Part shown: piece after piece, positions 36,645 through 46,828 of the stretch
Numbering within the stretch: the first letter of the stretch is position 1
Layout: every line of letters starts with the position of its first letter
Source of the DNA: Streptosporangium saharense
Lineage (GTDB): Bacteria; Actinomycetota; Actinomycetes; Streptosporangiales; Streptosporangiaceae
Reading direction: 5' to 3'
DNA: 64,000 bases
NCBI RefSeq assembly: GCF_014203715.1
Contig: NZ_JACHJP010000001.1
Coordinates: 1,776,432-1,840,431, forward strand
Notes under the pieces: generated by a model
The model's input: only the letters and a program-made list of their open reading frames with translations
The model's database searches: none
What the model was told of the DNA's origin: nothing
Program-made: the position numbers and the translations under genes

Positions 36645-38212
36645 CGTGCCTCCCCCAGCCACAGTCCGAGCGCCGCGTTGGTCTCGGTGACCTCGGGCGC
36701 GCTCTTTCCCGCGAGGTCGGCGAGGGTCCAGGCCACCCTGAGCGTCCGGTCGAGCCCCCGGGCGCTCAGCTCTCCGCTGTCGAGACAGCGGAGCAGCGGG
36801 GTCATCGCCTTCGCGGCCGGACGGTAGTCGGTGTGCAGCGCCTGGGCGGACACCTCCGCGTTGCACCGCCACGGCGTGCCGCTGAACCGTTTCGCGGCCT
36901 GTTCGCGGGCGGCGAGGACCCGCTCGGCCACCACCCGGCTCGGTTCGATGAACCGGCGGTCGGCGAGGAGCTCGCGGCGGCTCGAACGGTAAAGCGCGAT
37001 CTTGACATCGACACGGTCGAGCAGCGGGCCGGAGAGCCTGGCGAGGTAGCGCCTGCGGGCCATCGGGGTGCAGCGGCACGGGTCGGCGGGGCCCGCGGGA
37101 CGCGCGCACGGACACTGGTTGGCCGCGAGGACCAGCATGAACCGCGCGGGGAACGTCACCGATCCCATCGCCCTGGACACCGTCACCGTGCCGGACTCAA
37201 GTGGCTGCCTGAGCGAGTCGAGGACGGTCGCCGGGTATTCGGGGGCCTCGTCGAGGAAGAGGACGCCCCGGTGGGCGAGTGAGACCGCGCCCGGCCGAAT
37301 CGCCCCGCTGCCTCCGCCGATGACGGCCGCGACGGTCGCGGTGTGGTGGGGAGCGACGAACGGCGGCCTGACCAGCAGGGGACGGTCCTCGGGCAGCGTC
37401 CCGGCGACGGAGTGGATGGCGGTCACCTCAAGGGCCTGCTCGTGCTCCAGATGGGGCAGGAGGGTGGGCAGGCGCTCGGCGAGCATGGTCTTGCCGGTGC
37501 CGGGCGGCCCCAGCATCCAGAGGTTGTGCCCGCCCGCGGCGCAGACCTCAAGGGCGCGGCGGGCGAAGGGCTGACCGGCCACGTCACCCAGGTCGGGGAC
37601 GCCCGCTCTCGGCTCGGTCGCCGAAGAGGGCCACGCCCGCGTGATCTCGCCGGTCCCGTTCCGCGTGGGGGTCTCGGCCACGGGCGCGCAGGTCTGGTCG
37701 TCGTCGCGCAACCAGCCGATCAACTGGCCCAGGGTGGAGAAGGGGACCACCGTCACGTCGGGGACGAGGGCGGCCTCCGCGGCGTTGCGGACCGGGACGA
37801 CGACCGTGCGGGCACCGGCCGCGGCGGCGGCCAGCACGGCGGGCAGCACACCCCGCAGGGGTCTCAGCGAGCCGTCCAGGCCGAGCTCGCCCAGGAAGAA
37901 CGGGTCGGCAACCCTCGCGACGGGCACGACCCCGGCCGCGGCCAGCAAGGCGACGGCGATGGCGAGGTCGAACATGCTGCCTCTTTTGGGGAGACTGGCG
38001 GGGAACAGGCTGATGGTGATGCGGGCGTCCGGCCATGAGTGGCGGCTGTTGACCACTGCGGAGCGGACCCGGTCGCGGGCCTCGCTGAGCGCGGTGTCCA
38101 GCATGCCGATGAGGTGCGTGCCCGCGACGCCGCTGCCCACGTCGGCCTCGACGTCGATGGGATGGCCGGTCACCCCGACCAGGGCGACGCACCGGGTGCG
38201 TGCGACGGTCAC
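36641..38212 (-). CDS. comM: ComM/YifB family AAA+ ATPase (Mg-chelatase-like)
   Basis: A 523-aa protein with an N-terminal Lon-like S5 domain and an Mg-chelatase-type AAA+ module: Walker A GPPGTGKTMLAERL (about residue 239), Walker B VLFLDEAPEY and the cysteine cluster NQCPCARP ... CRC. ComM promotes branch migration during transformation in other bacteria. The GTG at 38212 lies eight bases after AGGAGG. It is coupled to dprA, and yraN lies just upstream on the same strand. Confidence 0.92.
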   Translation of the reverse strand: MTVARTRCVALVGVTGHPIDVEADVGSGVAGTHLIGMLDTALSEARDRVRSAVVNSRHSWPDARITISLFPASLPKRGSMFDLAIAVALLAAAGVVPVARVADPFFLGELGLDGSLRPLRGVLPAVLAAAAAGARTVVVPVRNAAEAALVPDVTVVPFSTLGQLIGWLRDDDQTCAPVAETPTRNGTGEITRAWPSSATEPRAGVPDLGDVAGQPFARRALEVCAAGGHNLWMLGPPGTGKTMLAERLPTLLPHLEHEQALEVTAIHSVAGTLPEDRPLLVRPPFVAPHHTATVAAVIGGGSGAIRPGAVSLAHRGVLFLDEAPEYPATVLDSLRQPLESGTVTVSRAMGSVTFPARFMLVLAANQCPCARPAGPADPCRCTPMARRRYLARLSGPLLDRVDVKIALYRSSRRELLADRRFIEPSRVVAERVLAAREQAAKRFSGTPWRCNAEVSAQALHTDYRPAAKAMTPLLRCLDSGELSARGLDRTLRVAWTLADLAGKSAPEVTETNAALGLWLGEAR

Positions 38213-38248
38213 TCCTCACACCTCCTGACGTGATGATCCGCGGGACAT

Positions 38249-38611
38249 TCAGCACATCCCTCGTTCGTGACGGATGGTGAAGGTTCCGGCGAACCGTTCG
38301 AGGGCGACAACATCGACGCGGATCGCGTCGAACCGCTCGGTCAGGGGACACCGCTCGTCCTGCCATCTGGCGGCGAGCCTGCGCAGGCGGGTGACCTTCT
38401 CCTCGGTCACCGCCTCGAAGGCGGTGCCGTGGGTGCGCCCGGAGCGGGTCTTCACCTCGACCGCCACGAGCGTGTGGTCCTCGCGGGCGACCACGTCGAT
38501 CTCCCCGTCGGAACATCGCCAGTTGCGGTCGAGAACCCGCATGCCGCGGGCCTGTAGGTAGGCGACGGCGAGCTGCTCGCCGTGTCTGCCGAGATCGTCC
38601 TTCGTGGCCAT
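38249..38611 (-). CDS. yraN: YraN/UPF0102 family nuclease-like protein
   Basis: A 120-aa protein with the restriction-endonuclease-like core: EQLAVAYLQARG, then CSDGEIDVVARE and VAVEVKTRSG, giving the D-ExK acidic site. The ATG at 38611 follows GGAGGT by eight bases. It probably acts in DNA or Holliday-junction processing with comM and dprA; direct evidence for the family is limited. Confidence 0.9.
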   Translation of the reverse strand: MATKDDLGRHGEQLAVAYLQARGMRVLDRNWRCSDGEIDVVAREDHTLVAVEVKTRSGRTHGTAFEAVTEEKVTRLRRLAARWQDERCPLTERFDAIRVDVVALERFAGTFTIRHERGMC

Positions 38612-38672
38612 GGAAACCACCTCCGGTCCCAGACCTTCGCGCAGTTCGCCCCACCCGCGAGGGGCCGAATCC

Positions 38673-38686
38673 CGTTCTGTGGATAA
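38673..38686 (-). repeat. Right copy of inverted repeat containing a DnaA-box sequence
   Basis: CGTTCTGTGGATAA, the exact reverse complement of the sequence at 32878-32891. It lies about 60 bases upstream of yraN, as the left copy lies about 50 bases upstream of the M23 gene. Confidence 0.75.
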
Positions 38687-38868
38687 CGGGATCCGAGCCG
38701 ACGAGCCTGTGGAAAACCCGCATGAAAGCTGTTGCTCGGGTGGACGAAGCTCTCAGAAGGGAGATCCCGGCGCCCGAGAGGAGTAGGTCGTATGGGTTTC
38801 GCAGGGAAAGTGGAGGTGCAAGGCTTCGTCGCATGTTCGGGGAGAGAAGACCGCCCACGAAGGGCCAC

Positions 38869-40209
38869 ATGAACGTAGAGGAACTCGTGCGGGGGCTGGG
38901 CGCCGAGACGGGGATCGAGTTGCCGCCCCTGCGGGTCACCGGCGGGGACCCGGTGCTGCCGTCCGTCTTCCGCGTCGATACGGCGGCCGCGGCCTCGGTC
39001 GGCGCCGTGACCGCGGTGGCGGCCGGTCTTGGGGGAGGCAACCGGGCGGAGGTGGACGTCAGGGAGGCGGCGGCCGCCTTCCTGGACGAGCACCACTTCA
39101 TGATCGACGGGGTCCGTCCCACCGCTTGGTCGCCCCTCTCCGGCGACTACCGGACCATTGACGGCTGGGTCAGGCTGCACTGCAACTTCGACCACCACCG
39201 TGACGCCGCCCTGGCCGCCCTCGGGCTGTCCCCGGGTGCGGACCGTGAGGCCGTCACCAGGGCGTGTGCGGGCCGTACCGCACTGGAGGTCGAGGAGGTG
39301 GTGACGGCCGAGGGGGGATGCGCGGCCAGGATGCGGAGCGGGGCCGACTGGCGGGTCCATCCCCAGCGGGCGGCGGTCGCGCACTCGCCGCTCGTCAGCC
39401 TGACCAGGATCGGCGACGGACAGGCGCAGACGCCGAGCGGGACGGCGGACAGGCCGTTGGACGGGGTGCGGGTGCTGGACCTGACCAGGGTGATCGCCGG
39501 GCCGGTCGCCACCCGCACCCTCGCCGCGCACGGGGCACGGGTGCTCAGGGTGGGGGCCGGACACCTGCCGGAGGTGTCCGGGCTGGTCGTCGGAACCGCG
39601 TTCGGCAAGCGCTCCTGCCACCTCGACCTGAGAACCGGGCGAGGAGTCTCGGCACTGCGTGACCTGGTGGCCGGGGCGGACGTGTTCGTGCAGTCCTACC
39701 GGCCGGGCGCTCTTGAGGCACTGGGCTTCGGACCGGAGGAACTGGCCAGGATCAGGCCGGGCATCGTGTGCGTAGATCTGTCCGCCTATGGCACGCATGG
39801 TCCGTGGGCGGGCAGGCGGGGATTCGACAGCCTGGTCCAGATGGTGTGCGGTATCGCCCACGAGGGCGGCGACGGGACAGAGCCGCGTCCCCTTCCTGCC
39901 CAGGCGCTCGACCACGCCACGGGCTACCTTGCCGCCTTCGGCGCGATGGCCGCCCTGACGCGCCGCGCACGGGAGGGCGGCTCCTGGCGGGTAGAGGTCT
40001 CGCTGGCCAGGACCGCGCTGTGGCTGGACTCGCTCGGCCGCGCCAGAGCACAAGAAGGGACGCCGGAGATCGCCGACCTGCTGGACGAGATGGACAGCCC
40101 GTTCGGGAGGCTCACCTACGTCAGGGCGCCGGGGAGCATCGACGGTGCCAGGCCGTACTGGGAGAGCCCACCGCCGAGACAGGGGGAGCACCCGCCCGCG
40201 TGGTGGTGA
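38869..40209 (+). CDS. CaiB/BaiF-type (class III) CoA transferase with extra N-terminal half
   Basis: A 446-aa protein. The C-terminal half holds a class III CoA-transferase domain: LDGVRVLDLTRVIAGPVATR, VFVQSYRPGALEALGF and RRGFDSLVQM, whose Asp corresponds to the catalytic aspartate. The first 190 or so residues resemble the C-terminal lobe of such enzymes, so the two lobes appear in swapped or duplicated order. The ATG at 38869 is preferred (AAGGG upstream), though the frame is open from 38722. The APC permease gene follows after 46 bases. The acyl substrate is unknown. Confidence 0.75.
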   Translation: MNVEELVRGLGAETGIELPPLRVTGGDPVLPSVFRVDTAAAASVGAVTAVAAGLGGGNRAEVDVREAAAAFLDEHHFMIDGVRPTAWSPLSGDYRTIDGWVRLHCNFDHHRDAALAALGLSPGADREAVTRACAGRTALEVEEVVTAEGGCAARMRSGADWRVHPQRAAVAHSPLVSLTRIGDGQAQTPSGTADRPLDGVRVLDLTRVIAGPVATRTLAAHGARVLRVGAGHLPEVSGLVVGTAFGKRSCHLDLRTGRGVSALRDLVAGADVFVQSYRPGALEALGFGPEELARIRPGIVCVDLSAYGTHGPWAGRRGFDSLVQMVCGIAHEGGDGTEPRPLPAQALDHATGYLAAFGAMAALTRRAREGGSWRVEVSLARTALWLDSLGRARAQEGTPEIADLLDEMDSPFGRLTYVRAPGSIDGARPYWESPPPRQGEHPPAWW

Positions 40210-40255
40210 GAGAGCCGCCGTAACGGGCACGGATGGTCCAGGGGGGAGGGATGGC

Positions 40256-41602
40256 GTGGAGACACGGGCGAGGCTGCGCCGTACGCTCTCGGTCCGGGAC
40301 CTGATCGTCTACGGGCTGCTGTTCATCGGGCCGCTGGCCCCGGTCGGCATCTTCGGGGTGCTCGACGCCAAGAGCGCCGGGGCGGTCGGGCTCGTCTACG
40401 TCATCGCCACGGTCGCCATGGCCTTCACCGCGGTGTCATATGCCGAGATGTCGCGGGTCGTGCCGAAGGCCGGGTCGGTGTTCGCCTACGCCACGGCGGG
40501 GCTCGGTCCGACGGCCGGGTTCCTCGCGGGCTGGTTGATCATGCTCGACTACCTGCTCATCCCGAGCGTGGCCTACCTGTTCTCCGGGATCGCGCTGCAC
40601 GCGCTCTTTCCCTCCGTCCCCGCCTGGGCCTTCACCGCGCTGGCCTTCGCCGTCACCACGGCGCTGAACCTCTCGGGGGTACGGCTGGCGGCCAGGGTCG
40701 GCCTGGTCGTGTTGCTGGCCGAGATCGTGGTGCTCGCGCTCTTCGTGGTCATGGCCGTGGCGGTGCTGGTCACCGAGGGGCCGGTCAGGCCGTGGGCGTC
40801 GCCGTTCACGGGGGTCGGCGGGACCACGACCGCCCTGGTGATCGGGGCCGTCTCGGTCGCGGTGCTGTCCTTCCTGGGGTTCGACGCCATCGCCTCGTTC
40901 GCGGAGGAGACGACCGGTGACTCCCGCCAGGTCGGCAGGGCGGTGCTGCTCTGCCTGGGGGTCGCGGGGGCGCTGTTCGTGCTGCAGACCTATCTGGCCG
41001 GGCTGCTGGCCCCGATGAGCCCGGCGGAACTGGCCGCCGACCCCGCCGCGCAGGGCACGGCCTTCTACGACGTGGTGGAGGAGTCGGTCGCTCCCTGGCT
41101 CGCGGGCCTGATGAAGGTCGCCAAGGCGGTCGGGCCCGCGTTCGCCGCGATGACCGCGGTCGCCGCCGCCGGTCGGCTGCTGTACGGCATGGCCAGGGAC
41201 GGCGGGCTGCCCCGCGCGCTCTCGACGGTGGATCCGAGGTCGGGGACGCCGAGGGCGGCGCTGCTCAGCGCCGGGGCGGTGACGCTGGTCGTCTCCGTCT
41301 GGGCGGCGAGCAGGCCGGACGGCCTGGACGTGCTGGTCTCCGTGGTGGACATCGGGGCGTTGGCGGCTTTCACGATGCTGCATGCCTCCGTAGTGGGATA
41401 TTTCAGGGTTCGTCGGGGGAGCCGTGACCTGTGGCGGCACCTGGCCGTGCCGGTGCTGGGCGGGCTCGTCGCGGTCTGGATCATCGTCCTGGCCGCTCCG
41501 CTCGCCAAGCTCGCCGGGATCGTCTGGCTGGCCGTCGGGCTCATCGTGCTCGCGGCGCGGAGGAACGGCCGATCGGGGAGAGCCGGATCCACACGATCGT
41601 GA
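40256..41602 (+). CDS. APC-superfamily amino acid permease
   Basis: A 448-aa integral membrane transporter with about twelve hydrophobic helices. FIGPLAPVGIFGVLDAKSAG in the first helices and FLGFDAIASFAEET are typical of amino acid/polyamine antiporters. The GTG at 40256 has GGGGGAGGG upstream. It is probably co-transcribed with the CoA transferase and overlaps the convergent MFS gene by 62 bases. Confidence 0.85.
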   Translation: METRARLRRTLSVRDLIVYGLLFIGPLAPVGIFGVLDAKSAGAVGLVYVIATVAMAFTAVSYAEMSRVVPKAGSVFAYATAGLGPTAGFLAGWLIMLDYLLIPSVAYLFSGIALHALFPSVPAWAFTALAFAVTTALNLSGVRLAARVGLVVLLAEIVVLALFVVMAVAVLVTEGPVRPWASPFTGVGGTTTALVIGAVSVAVLSFLGFDAIASFAEETTGDSRQVGRAVLLCLGVAGALFVLQTYLAGLLAPMSPAELAADPAAQGTAFYDVVEESVAPWLAGLMKVAKAVGPAFAAMTAVAAAGRLLYGMARDGGLPRALSTVDPRSGTPRAALLSAGAVTLVVSVWAASRPDGLDVLVSVVDIGALAAFTMLHASVVGYFRVRRGSRDLWRHLAVPVLGGLVAVWIIVLAAPLAKLAGIVWLAVGLIVLAARRNGRSGRAGSTRS

Positions 41603-42788
41603 GCGCGACCCCGGCCGCGCCGATCCACAGGACGGGCCGCAGCCCGAGCACCTGACCGAGCAGGCCGCCCGCGAGGCCGCCGAGGGCCAGCACCCCCTGG
41701 ACGGCGAAGGTGTTGGTCGCGTTGACCCGGCCCCGCAGGTGGGCGGGAGTCTCCCGCAGGACGACGGCGCTGAAGCAGATGGAGAAGGCGAGCACGGCCA
41801 CGCCGCTGACCAGCCCGCCGACGGCCAGGGCGGGGAAGGCGGCCCACACCGGCCCGGAGGCGGTCGCCGTGATCACGTAGTCGACCGGGAAGACGACGAC
41901 GGCACACGCGATCACCCGGTGCTCGCCGTACCTCGCGGTCAGGCGCGGAGTGAGGGCCGTACCCACCAGGCCGCCGACGCCGAAGCACGCGGTGAGCAGG
42001 CCGATCAGCCCTGCGGGCAGGTGGAGCTCGGTGAGCGCGTAGAGCACGAAGACCGCGGTGAAGGCGGCCCCGAAGAAGTTGATGACGACCCCGCAGCCGC
42101 AGAGCGTCCTGAGCACGGGATTGCCGACGACCGCCCGCAGACCCTCGCCGACCTCGGTCCACAGGCCGCGCGGGGGAGCCGGGGTGTGGTTCTCGGGAGC
42201 CCTGATCGACCGGACCAGGAACGCCGAGGCCAGGAAGGACAACGCGTCCGCCACGATCGCGAACGGCGCGGTGAAAAGCTGCACGAGCAGTCCGGCGAGG
42301 CCGGGACCGCAGACGGAGGCGAGGGAGAAGACCGAGTGCAGGCCCGCCAGGGCCTCGGTCCGCTGCCGCTCGTCGACCACCACGGCCAGGTGGGGGAAGT
42401 TCACCGCGCGGAAGAGTGTGGTTCCGGTGCCGACGACGAAGGCGGTCACGATCAGCCACGGCACGGTCAGCAGGCCGGCGAACCAGGCCAGCGGGATCGT
42501 GGCCATGGCCATCGCCGAGGCCGCCTCGCAGGCGACCATGACCGGTCTGTGGCGTCTGAGCCGGTCGGCGAGCACTCCCGCCTGGAGCCCGAACATCAGG
42601 GAGGGCAGTGAGGAGACGGCGGTGAGCAGGCCCATCTGGACGGGGGAGGCGCCGAGCAGGGCGGCGGCGGTCAATGGCACGGCCAGCCTGGAGATCTCGG
42701 TGCCGATCTCGGAGACGGCACGGGAGGACAGCAGCAACCGGTAGTCACGCTGGGCGCGCAACGGGACGGTCTGGAGCACGACGACCAC
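41541..42788 (-). CDS. MFS exporter
   Basis: A 415-aa major facilitator with about twelve helices and the motif-A-like loop GVLADRLRRHRPVM near residue 75. It resembles drug or siderophore exporters (EntS-like). The start is a GTG at 42788; another GTG nine bases downstream fits the GAAGGTG upstream better. It diverges from an ArsR regulator, and the 100-base spacer has overlapping palindromes, so it is almost certainly controlled by that regulator. Confidence 0.85.
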   Translation of the reverse strand: MVVVLQTVPLRAQRDYRLLLSSRAVSEIGTEISRLAVPLTAAALLGASPVQMGLLTAVSSLPSLMFGLQAGVLADRLRRHRPVMVACEAASAMAMATIPLAWFAGLLTVPWLIVTAFVVGTGTTLFRAVNFPHLAVVVDERQRTEALAGLHSVFSLASVCGPGLAGLLVQLFTAPFAIVADALSFLASAFLVRSIRAPENHTPAPPRGLWTEVGEGLRAVVGNPVLRTLCGCGVVINFFGAAFTAVFVLYALTELHLPAGLIGLLTACFGVGGLVGTALTPRLTARYGEHRVIACAVVVFPVDYVITATASGPVWAAFPALAVGGLVSGVAVLAFSICFSAVVLRETPAHLRGRVNATNTFAVQGVLALGGLAGGLLGQVLGLRPVLWIGAAGVALTIVWIRLSPIGRSSAPRAR

Positions 42789-42801
42789 CTTCGGGGGAGC
42801 A

Positions 42802-42855
42802 GTTGTGAAGCGTTCCCTTCACAACTGTGAAGATAGTCCTTCATACTTGTGAAGG
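42802..42855. promoter_or_regulatory. Operator cluster between the MFS and ArsR genes
   Basis: GTTGTGAAG (42802-42810) and CTTCACAAC (42817-42825); CTTCACA (42817-42823) and TGTGAAG (42826-42832) sharing the middle element; CCTTCA (42838-42843) and TGAAGG (42850-42855). The same half-site is therefore used in at least five places, as expected for cooperative ArsR binding. Confidence 0.75.
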
Positions 42856-42890
42856 CAATCCTCATATCTGACTGTGGGTACGGTTTGCAC

Positions 42891-43493
42891 ATGACCCAGG
42901 CACGTGAGCCGCTCACCGATCCCGTGGCGATGCGAGCCCTCGCCCACCCCGCGCGGCTGGCGATCCTGAACCGGCTCCAGGTCGAGGGGCCCGCGACCGC
43001 GACCGAGGTCGCCGAGGTCGTCGGCATCACCCCGAGCGCGGCCAGCTACCACCTGCGCATGCTCGCCAAGTACGGCTTCGCCGAGGACGCTCCCCCCAGG
43101 GGCGACGGCAGGGAACGGATGTGGCGCGGCTCCTCGGAGAAGATGTCCATCACCCGCGAGCCGGAAGACAGGCCCGAGGTGCGGGCGGCCAAGGACCTGC
43201 TGATCAAGGCCGTGCGCGACCAGGCCGCCGACGAGGCCGCCCGCGCCCTGTCGGCCTTGGACCGCGAGCCCAGGCACTGGCGGGACGCCTCGGTGTTCAG
43301 CCGCACGATCCTGCTGGTCGGCGCCGAGGAGCTGCAGGAGATCAACCGCCGGATCGACGAGCTGCTCGCCCCCTACCGGATCACCGCGAGGGATCGGGCC
43401 GAGGCTCCGGCGGACGCCAGGGTCGCCGAGGCGCAGGTGAACCTCTTCCCCCGTGCCGTACGGCGGCCGCACGGTCTTCCCCGCGACGCGTGA
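42891..43493 (+). CDS. ArsR-family transcriptional regulator
   Basis: A 200-aa winged-helix regulator (MRALAHPARLAILNRLQVEG, VVGITPSAASYHLRMLAKYG). It is about twice the length of metal-sensing ArsR proteins and shows no cysteine metal site, so it probably senses an organic ligand or acts with a C-terminal helical domain. The ATG at 42891 is chosen because it starts the domain. It likely represses itself and the divergent MFS gene through the TTGTGAAG sites. Confidence 0.88.
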   Translation: MTQAREPLTDPVAMRALAHPARLAILNRLQVEGPATATEVAEVVGITPSAASYHLRMLAKYGFAEDAPPRGDGRERMWRGSSEKMSITREPEDRPEVRAAKDLLIKAVRDQAADEAARALSALDREPRHWRDASVFSRTILLVGAEELQEINRRIDELLAPYRITARDRAEAPADARVAEAQVNLFPRAVRRPHGLPRDA

Positions 43494-43721
43494 GGGGCGG
43501 CCGAGCCGCCGAGGTCAGCGCGAGGCCCGGCTGAGGGTACAATTTTCGATGGCCTGTGACTCACGGGCCAACTTCGCATGCCCCGTCAGGAACCGCGTCC
43601 ATCGGTCCGGGTGAGAACCCGGCTGGAGACGGTTCGGAGCATCAGGGCGGCGGTCGCGGACCGTCGCGTCAAACCGAGAACAGCGTCCAGAGATGGGCGC
43701 TCCGACCTGGAGGACAATCAC

Positions 43722-44666
43722 ATGTCCACCCCCGTCGTCACCATGCGGCAGCTGCTTGAGAGCGGCGTCCACTTCGGTCACCAGACCCGTCGCTGGAACC
43801 CGAAGATGAAGCGCTTCATCTTCACCGAGCGCAACGGCATCTACATCATCGACCTGCAGAAGTCGCTGTCCTACATCGACAGGGCCTACGACTTCGTCAA
43901 GGAGACCGTCGCGCACGGCGGCACGATCATGTTCATCGGCACGAAGAAGCAGGCGCAGGAGGCCATCGCCGAGCAGGCCGCCCGCGTCGGCATGCCGTAC
44001 GTCAACCAGCGCTGGCTGGGTGGCATGCTCACCAACTTCTCCACCGTGCACAAGAGGCTCCAGCGTCTGAAGGAGCTTGAGGAGCTCGACTTCGACAACG
44101 TCGCCGGCTCGGGGCTCACCAAGAAGGAGCTCCTCATGCGCCGCCGCGAGAAGGAGAAGCTGGAGCGCACCCTCGGCGGTATCCGTGACATGTCCCGCGT
44201 GCCCAGCGCGGTGTGGGTCGTGGACACCAAGAAGGAGCACATCGGGATCAGCGAGGCCCGCAAGCTCAACATCCCGGTCGTCGCGATCCTCGACACCAAC
44301 TGCGACCCGGACGAGGTCGACTACCCGATCCCGGGTAACGACGACGCCATCCGCGCCGTCGGTCTGCTGACCCGCGTCGTCGCCGACGCCGTCGCCGCCG
44401 GCCTCATGGCCCGCGCGGGCGCCAACCGTGGCGACGACAAGCCGGCCGTCGCCGGTGGCGCCGAGCCGCTGGCCGAGTGGGAGCAGGAGCTGCTCGCGGG
44501 TGCCGAGGGTGCCGCCGCGACCGAGGCCGCCCCCGCCGCCGAGGCTGAGGCCGAGGAGACCGCCGAGAGCGTCGAGGCCGTCGAGGTCGCCGAGGCTGAG
44601 GCCGAGGTCGCCGCCCCGGCCGCCGAGGACGCCGAAAAGGCCGAGGACGCCGACAAGCAGGCCTAG
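43722..44666 (+). CDS. rpsB: 30S ribosomal protein S2
   Basis: A 314-aa S2 ([43 protein letters not shown]). A C-terminal extension of about 60 residues is almost entirely Ala and Glu, as in other actinobacteria. The ATG at 43722 has GGAGG upstream. The 230-base leader contains a TACAAT (43538-43543) that could be a -10 element. Confidence 0.95.
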   Translation: MSTPVVTMRQLLESGVHFGHQTRRWNPKMKRFIFTERNGIYIIDLQKSLSYIDRAYDFVKETVAHGGTIMFIGTKKQAQEAIAEQAARVGMPYVNQRWLGGMLTNFSTVHKRLQRLKELEELDFDNVAGSGLTKKELLMRRREKEKLERTLGGIRDMSRVPSAVWVVDTKKEHIGISEARKLNIPVVAILDTNCDPDEVDYPIPGNDDAIRAVGLLTRVVADAVAAGLMARAGANRGDDKPAVAGGAEPLAEWEQELLAGAEGAAATEAAPAAEAEAEETAESVEAVEVAEAEAEVAAPAAEDAEKAEDADKQA

Positions 44667-44673
44667 GCCCACC

Positions 44674-44745
44674 TCGTACGGCCCCGCCGTACGAACCGCA
44701 AGGCTCTTTCACGGGTGGGTGCGCTCCGCGCGGGGGCACCCACCC
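44674..44745. terminator. Two hairpins in the rpsB-tsf spacer
   Basis: TCGTACGG (44674-44681) pairs with CCGTACGA (44687-44694). GGGTGGGTGC (44713-44722) pairs perfectly with GCACCCACCC (44736-44745) across a 13-base loop. They could reduce read-through from rpsB to tsf or protect processed ends. Confidence 0.65.
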
Positions 44746-44777
44746 GATCCACGACGATTCCCACGAGGAAGAAGACA

Positions 44778-45611
44778 ATGGCTTCCGTGAACATGGCCGA
44801 CGTCAAGCGGCTTCGTGAGCTGACCGCCGCCGGCATGATGGACTGTAAGAAGGCCCTTGAGGAGTCCGAGGGCGACTTCGACCGCGCCGTCGAGCTCCTG
44901 CGTCTCAAGGGCGCCAAGGACGTCGGCAAGCGCGAGGCCCGCACCGCCTCCAACGGCCTGATCGCCCTCAAGCAGGACGGCGACTCCGCCGCCGCGCTGC
45001 TTGAGCTCAACTGCGAGACCGACTTCGTCGCCAAGGGTGAGCGCTTCCAGGAGCTCGCCTCCCAGGTCGTCGCGCACATCCTGGCCACCAAGCCGGCCGA
45101 CGTGCCCTCCCTGCTGGAGTCCGAGCTCGACGGCAAGTCCGTCAAGGAGCAGCTGGACGAGGCCAACGCCGCGCTCGGCGAGAAGATCGAGATCCGCAGG
45201 TTCGCGGTGCTTGAGGGTGGCTTCATCGGCGCCTACATGCACAAGACCGACCCGCAGCTCCCGCCGACCGTCGGCGTCCTGGTGCAGCTCGACACCGCCA
45301 ACGCGGCCGTCGCCAAGGACATCGCGCAGCACGCCGCCGCGATGGCGCCGAAGTACCTCGACGCCGCCGCCGTCCCCGCCGACGTCGTCGAGAAGGAGCG
45401 CGCGCTCTTCGAGGAGATGACCCGCGAGGAGGGCAAGCCCGAGGCCGCCATCAGCAAGATCGTCGATGGTCGCATCAACGGCTGGTTCAAGGACTTCACC
45501 CTGCTTGAGCAGGCTTTCGTCAAGGACAACAAGAAGTCCATCGGCAAGTTCGCCACCGAGAACGGCGTCCAGGTCCAGGCCTTCGTCCGCTACAAGGTTG
45601 GGCAGGCTTAG
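44778..45611 (+). CDS. tsf: Translation elongation factor Ts
   Basis: A 277-aa EF-Ts, the nucleotide exchange factor for EF-Tu. The N-terminal UBA domain (VKRLRELTAAGMMDCKKALE) and the core entry LNCETDFVAKG are clear. The ATG at 44778 follows GAGGAAG. Hairpins lie in the spacer after rpsB. Confidence 0.95.
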   Translation: MASVNMADVKRLRELTAAGMMDCKKALEESEGDFDRAVELLRLKGAKDVGKREARTASNGLIALKQDGDSAAALLELNCETDFVAKGERFQELASQVVAHILATKPADVPSLLESELDGKSVKEQLDEANAALGEKIEIRRFAVLEGGFIGAYMHKTDPQLPPTVGVLVQLDTANAAVAKDIAQHAAAMAPKYLDAAAVPADVVEKERALFEEMTREEGKPEAAISKIVDGRINGWFKDFTLLEQAFVKDNKKSIGKFATENGVQVQAFVRYKVGQA

Positions 45612-45643
45612 GCTTGACCCAGCTTCTCTCACCACATCGCTAG

Positions 45644-46434
<791 letters not shown>

Positions 46435-46435
<1 letters not shown>

Positions 46436-46820
46436 GGAGCGAACCCGACGGAGCGAGCGGAGCGGAAGGCGACGAAGGAGCTTCCCGCGATGCGAGTGAG
46501 GAGGGTGAGTGACCTGGAGGCAGGGAGCGAACCCGACGGAGCGAGCGGAGCGGTGGGCGACGTAGGAGCTTCCCGTGAAGTGAGTGAGGAGGGTGAGTGA
46601 CCTGGAGGCAGGGAGCGAACCCGACGGAGCGAGCGGAGCGGTAGGCGACGTAGGAGCCTGGCGTGATGTGAGTGAGGAGGGTGAGCGCCCCGGAAGACGG
46701 GGAGCGAGCCTGACCGCGGTGAGCGGAGCGGAAGGCGGCACCGGCCATATGGAGGGATCCCTCCGGATGGTACGGCGTTCCGCGAAGCGGGTGTGGAATG
46801 GTGAGTGACCGAGAAGGCAG
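46435..46820. repeat. 88-bp tandem repeat array between pyrH and frr
   Basis: Units start at 46435, 46523 and 46611 (88, 88 and 89 bases, nearly identical at their starts with GGGAGCGAACCCGACGGAGC), and a diverged fourth starts at 46700 and runs to about 46820. The units are rich in GAGCGAGCGGAGCGG. No supported gene lies inside. The period is not a multiple of three, which argues against a coding repeat. Confidence 0.9.
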
Positions 46821-46828
46821 GAGCCGCT

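Noticed and set aside
32878..38686. DnaA-box sequences as a replication origin
   Set aside because: Only two consensus boxes 5.8 kb apart, no dnaA or dnaN nearby and no box cluster; they are treated as part of the inverted repeat.
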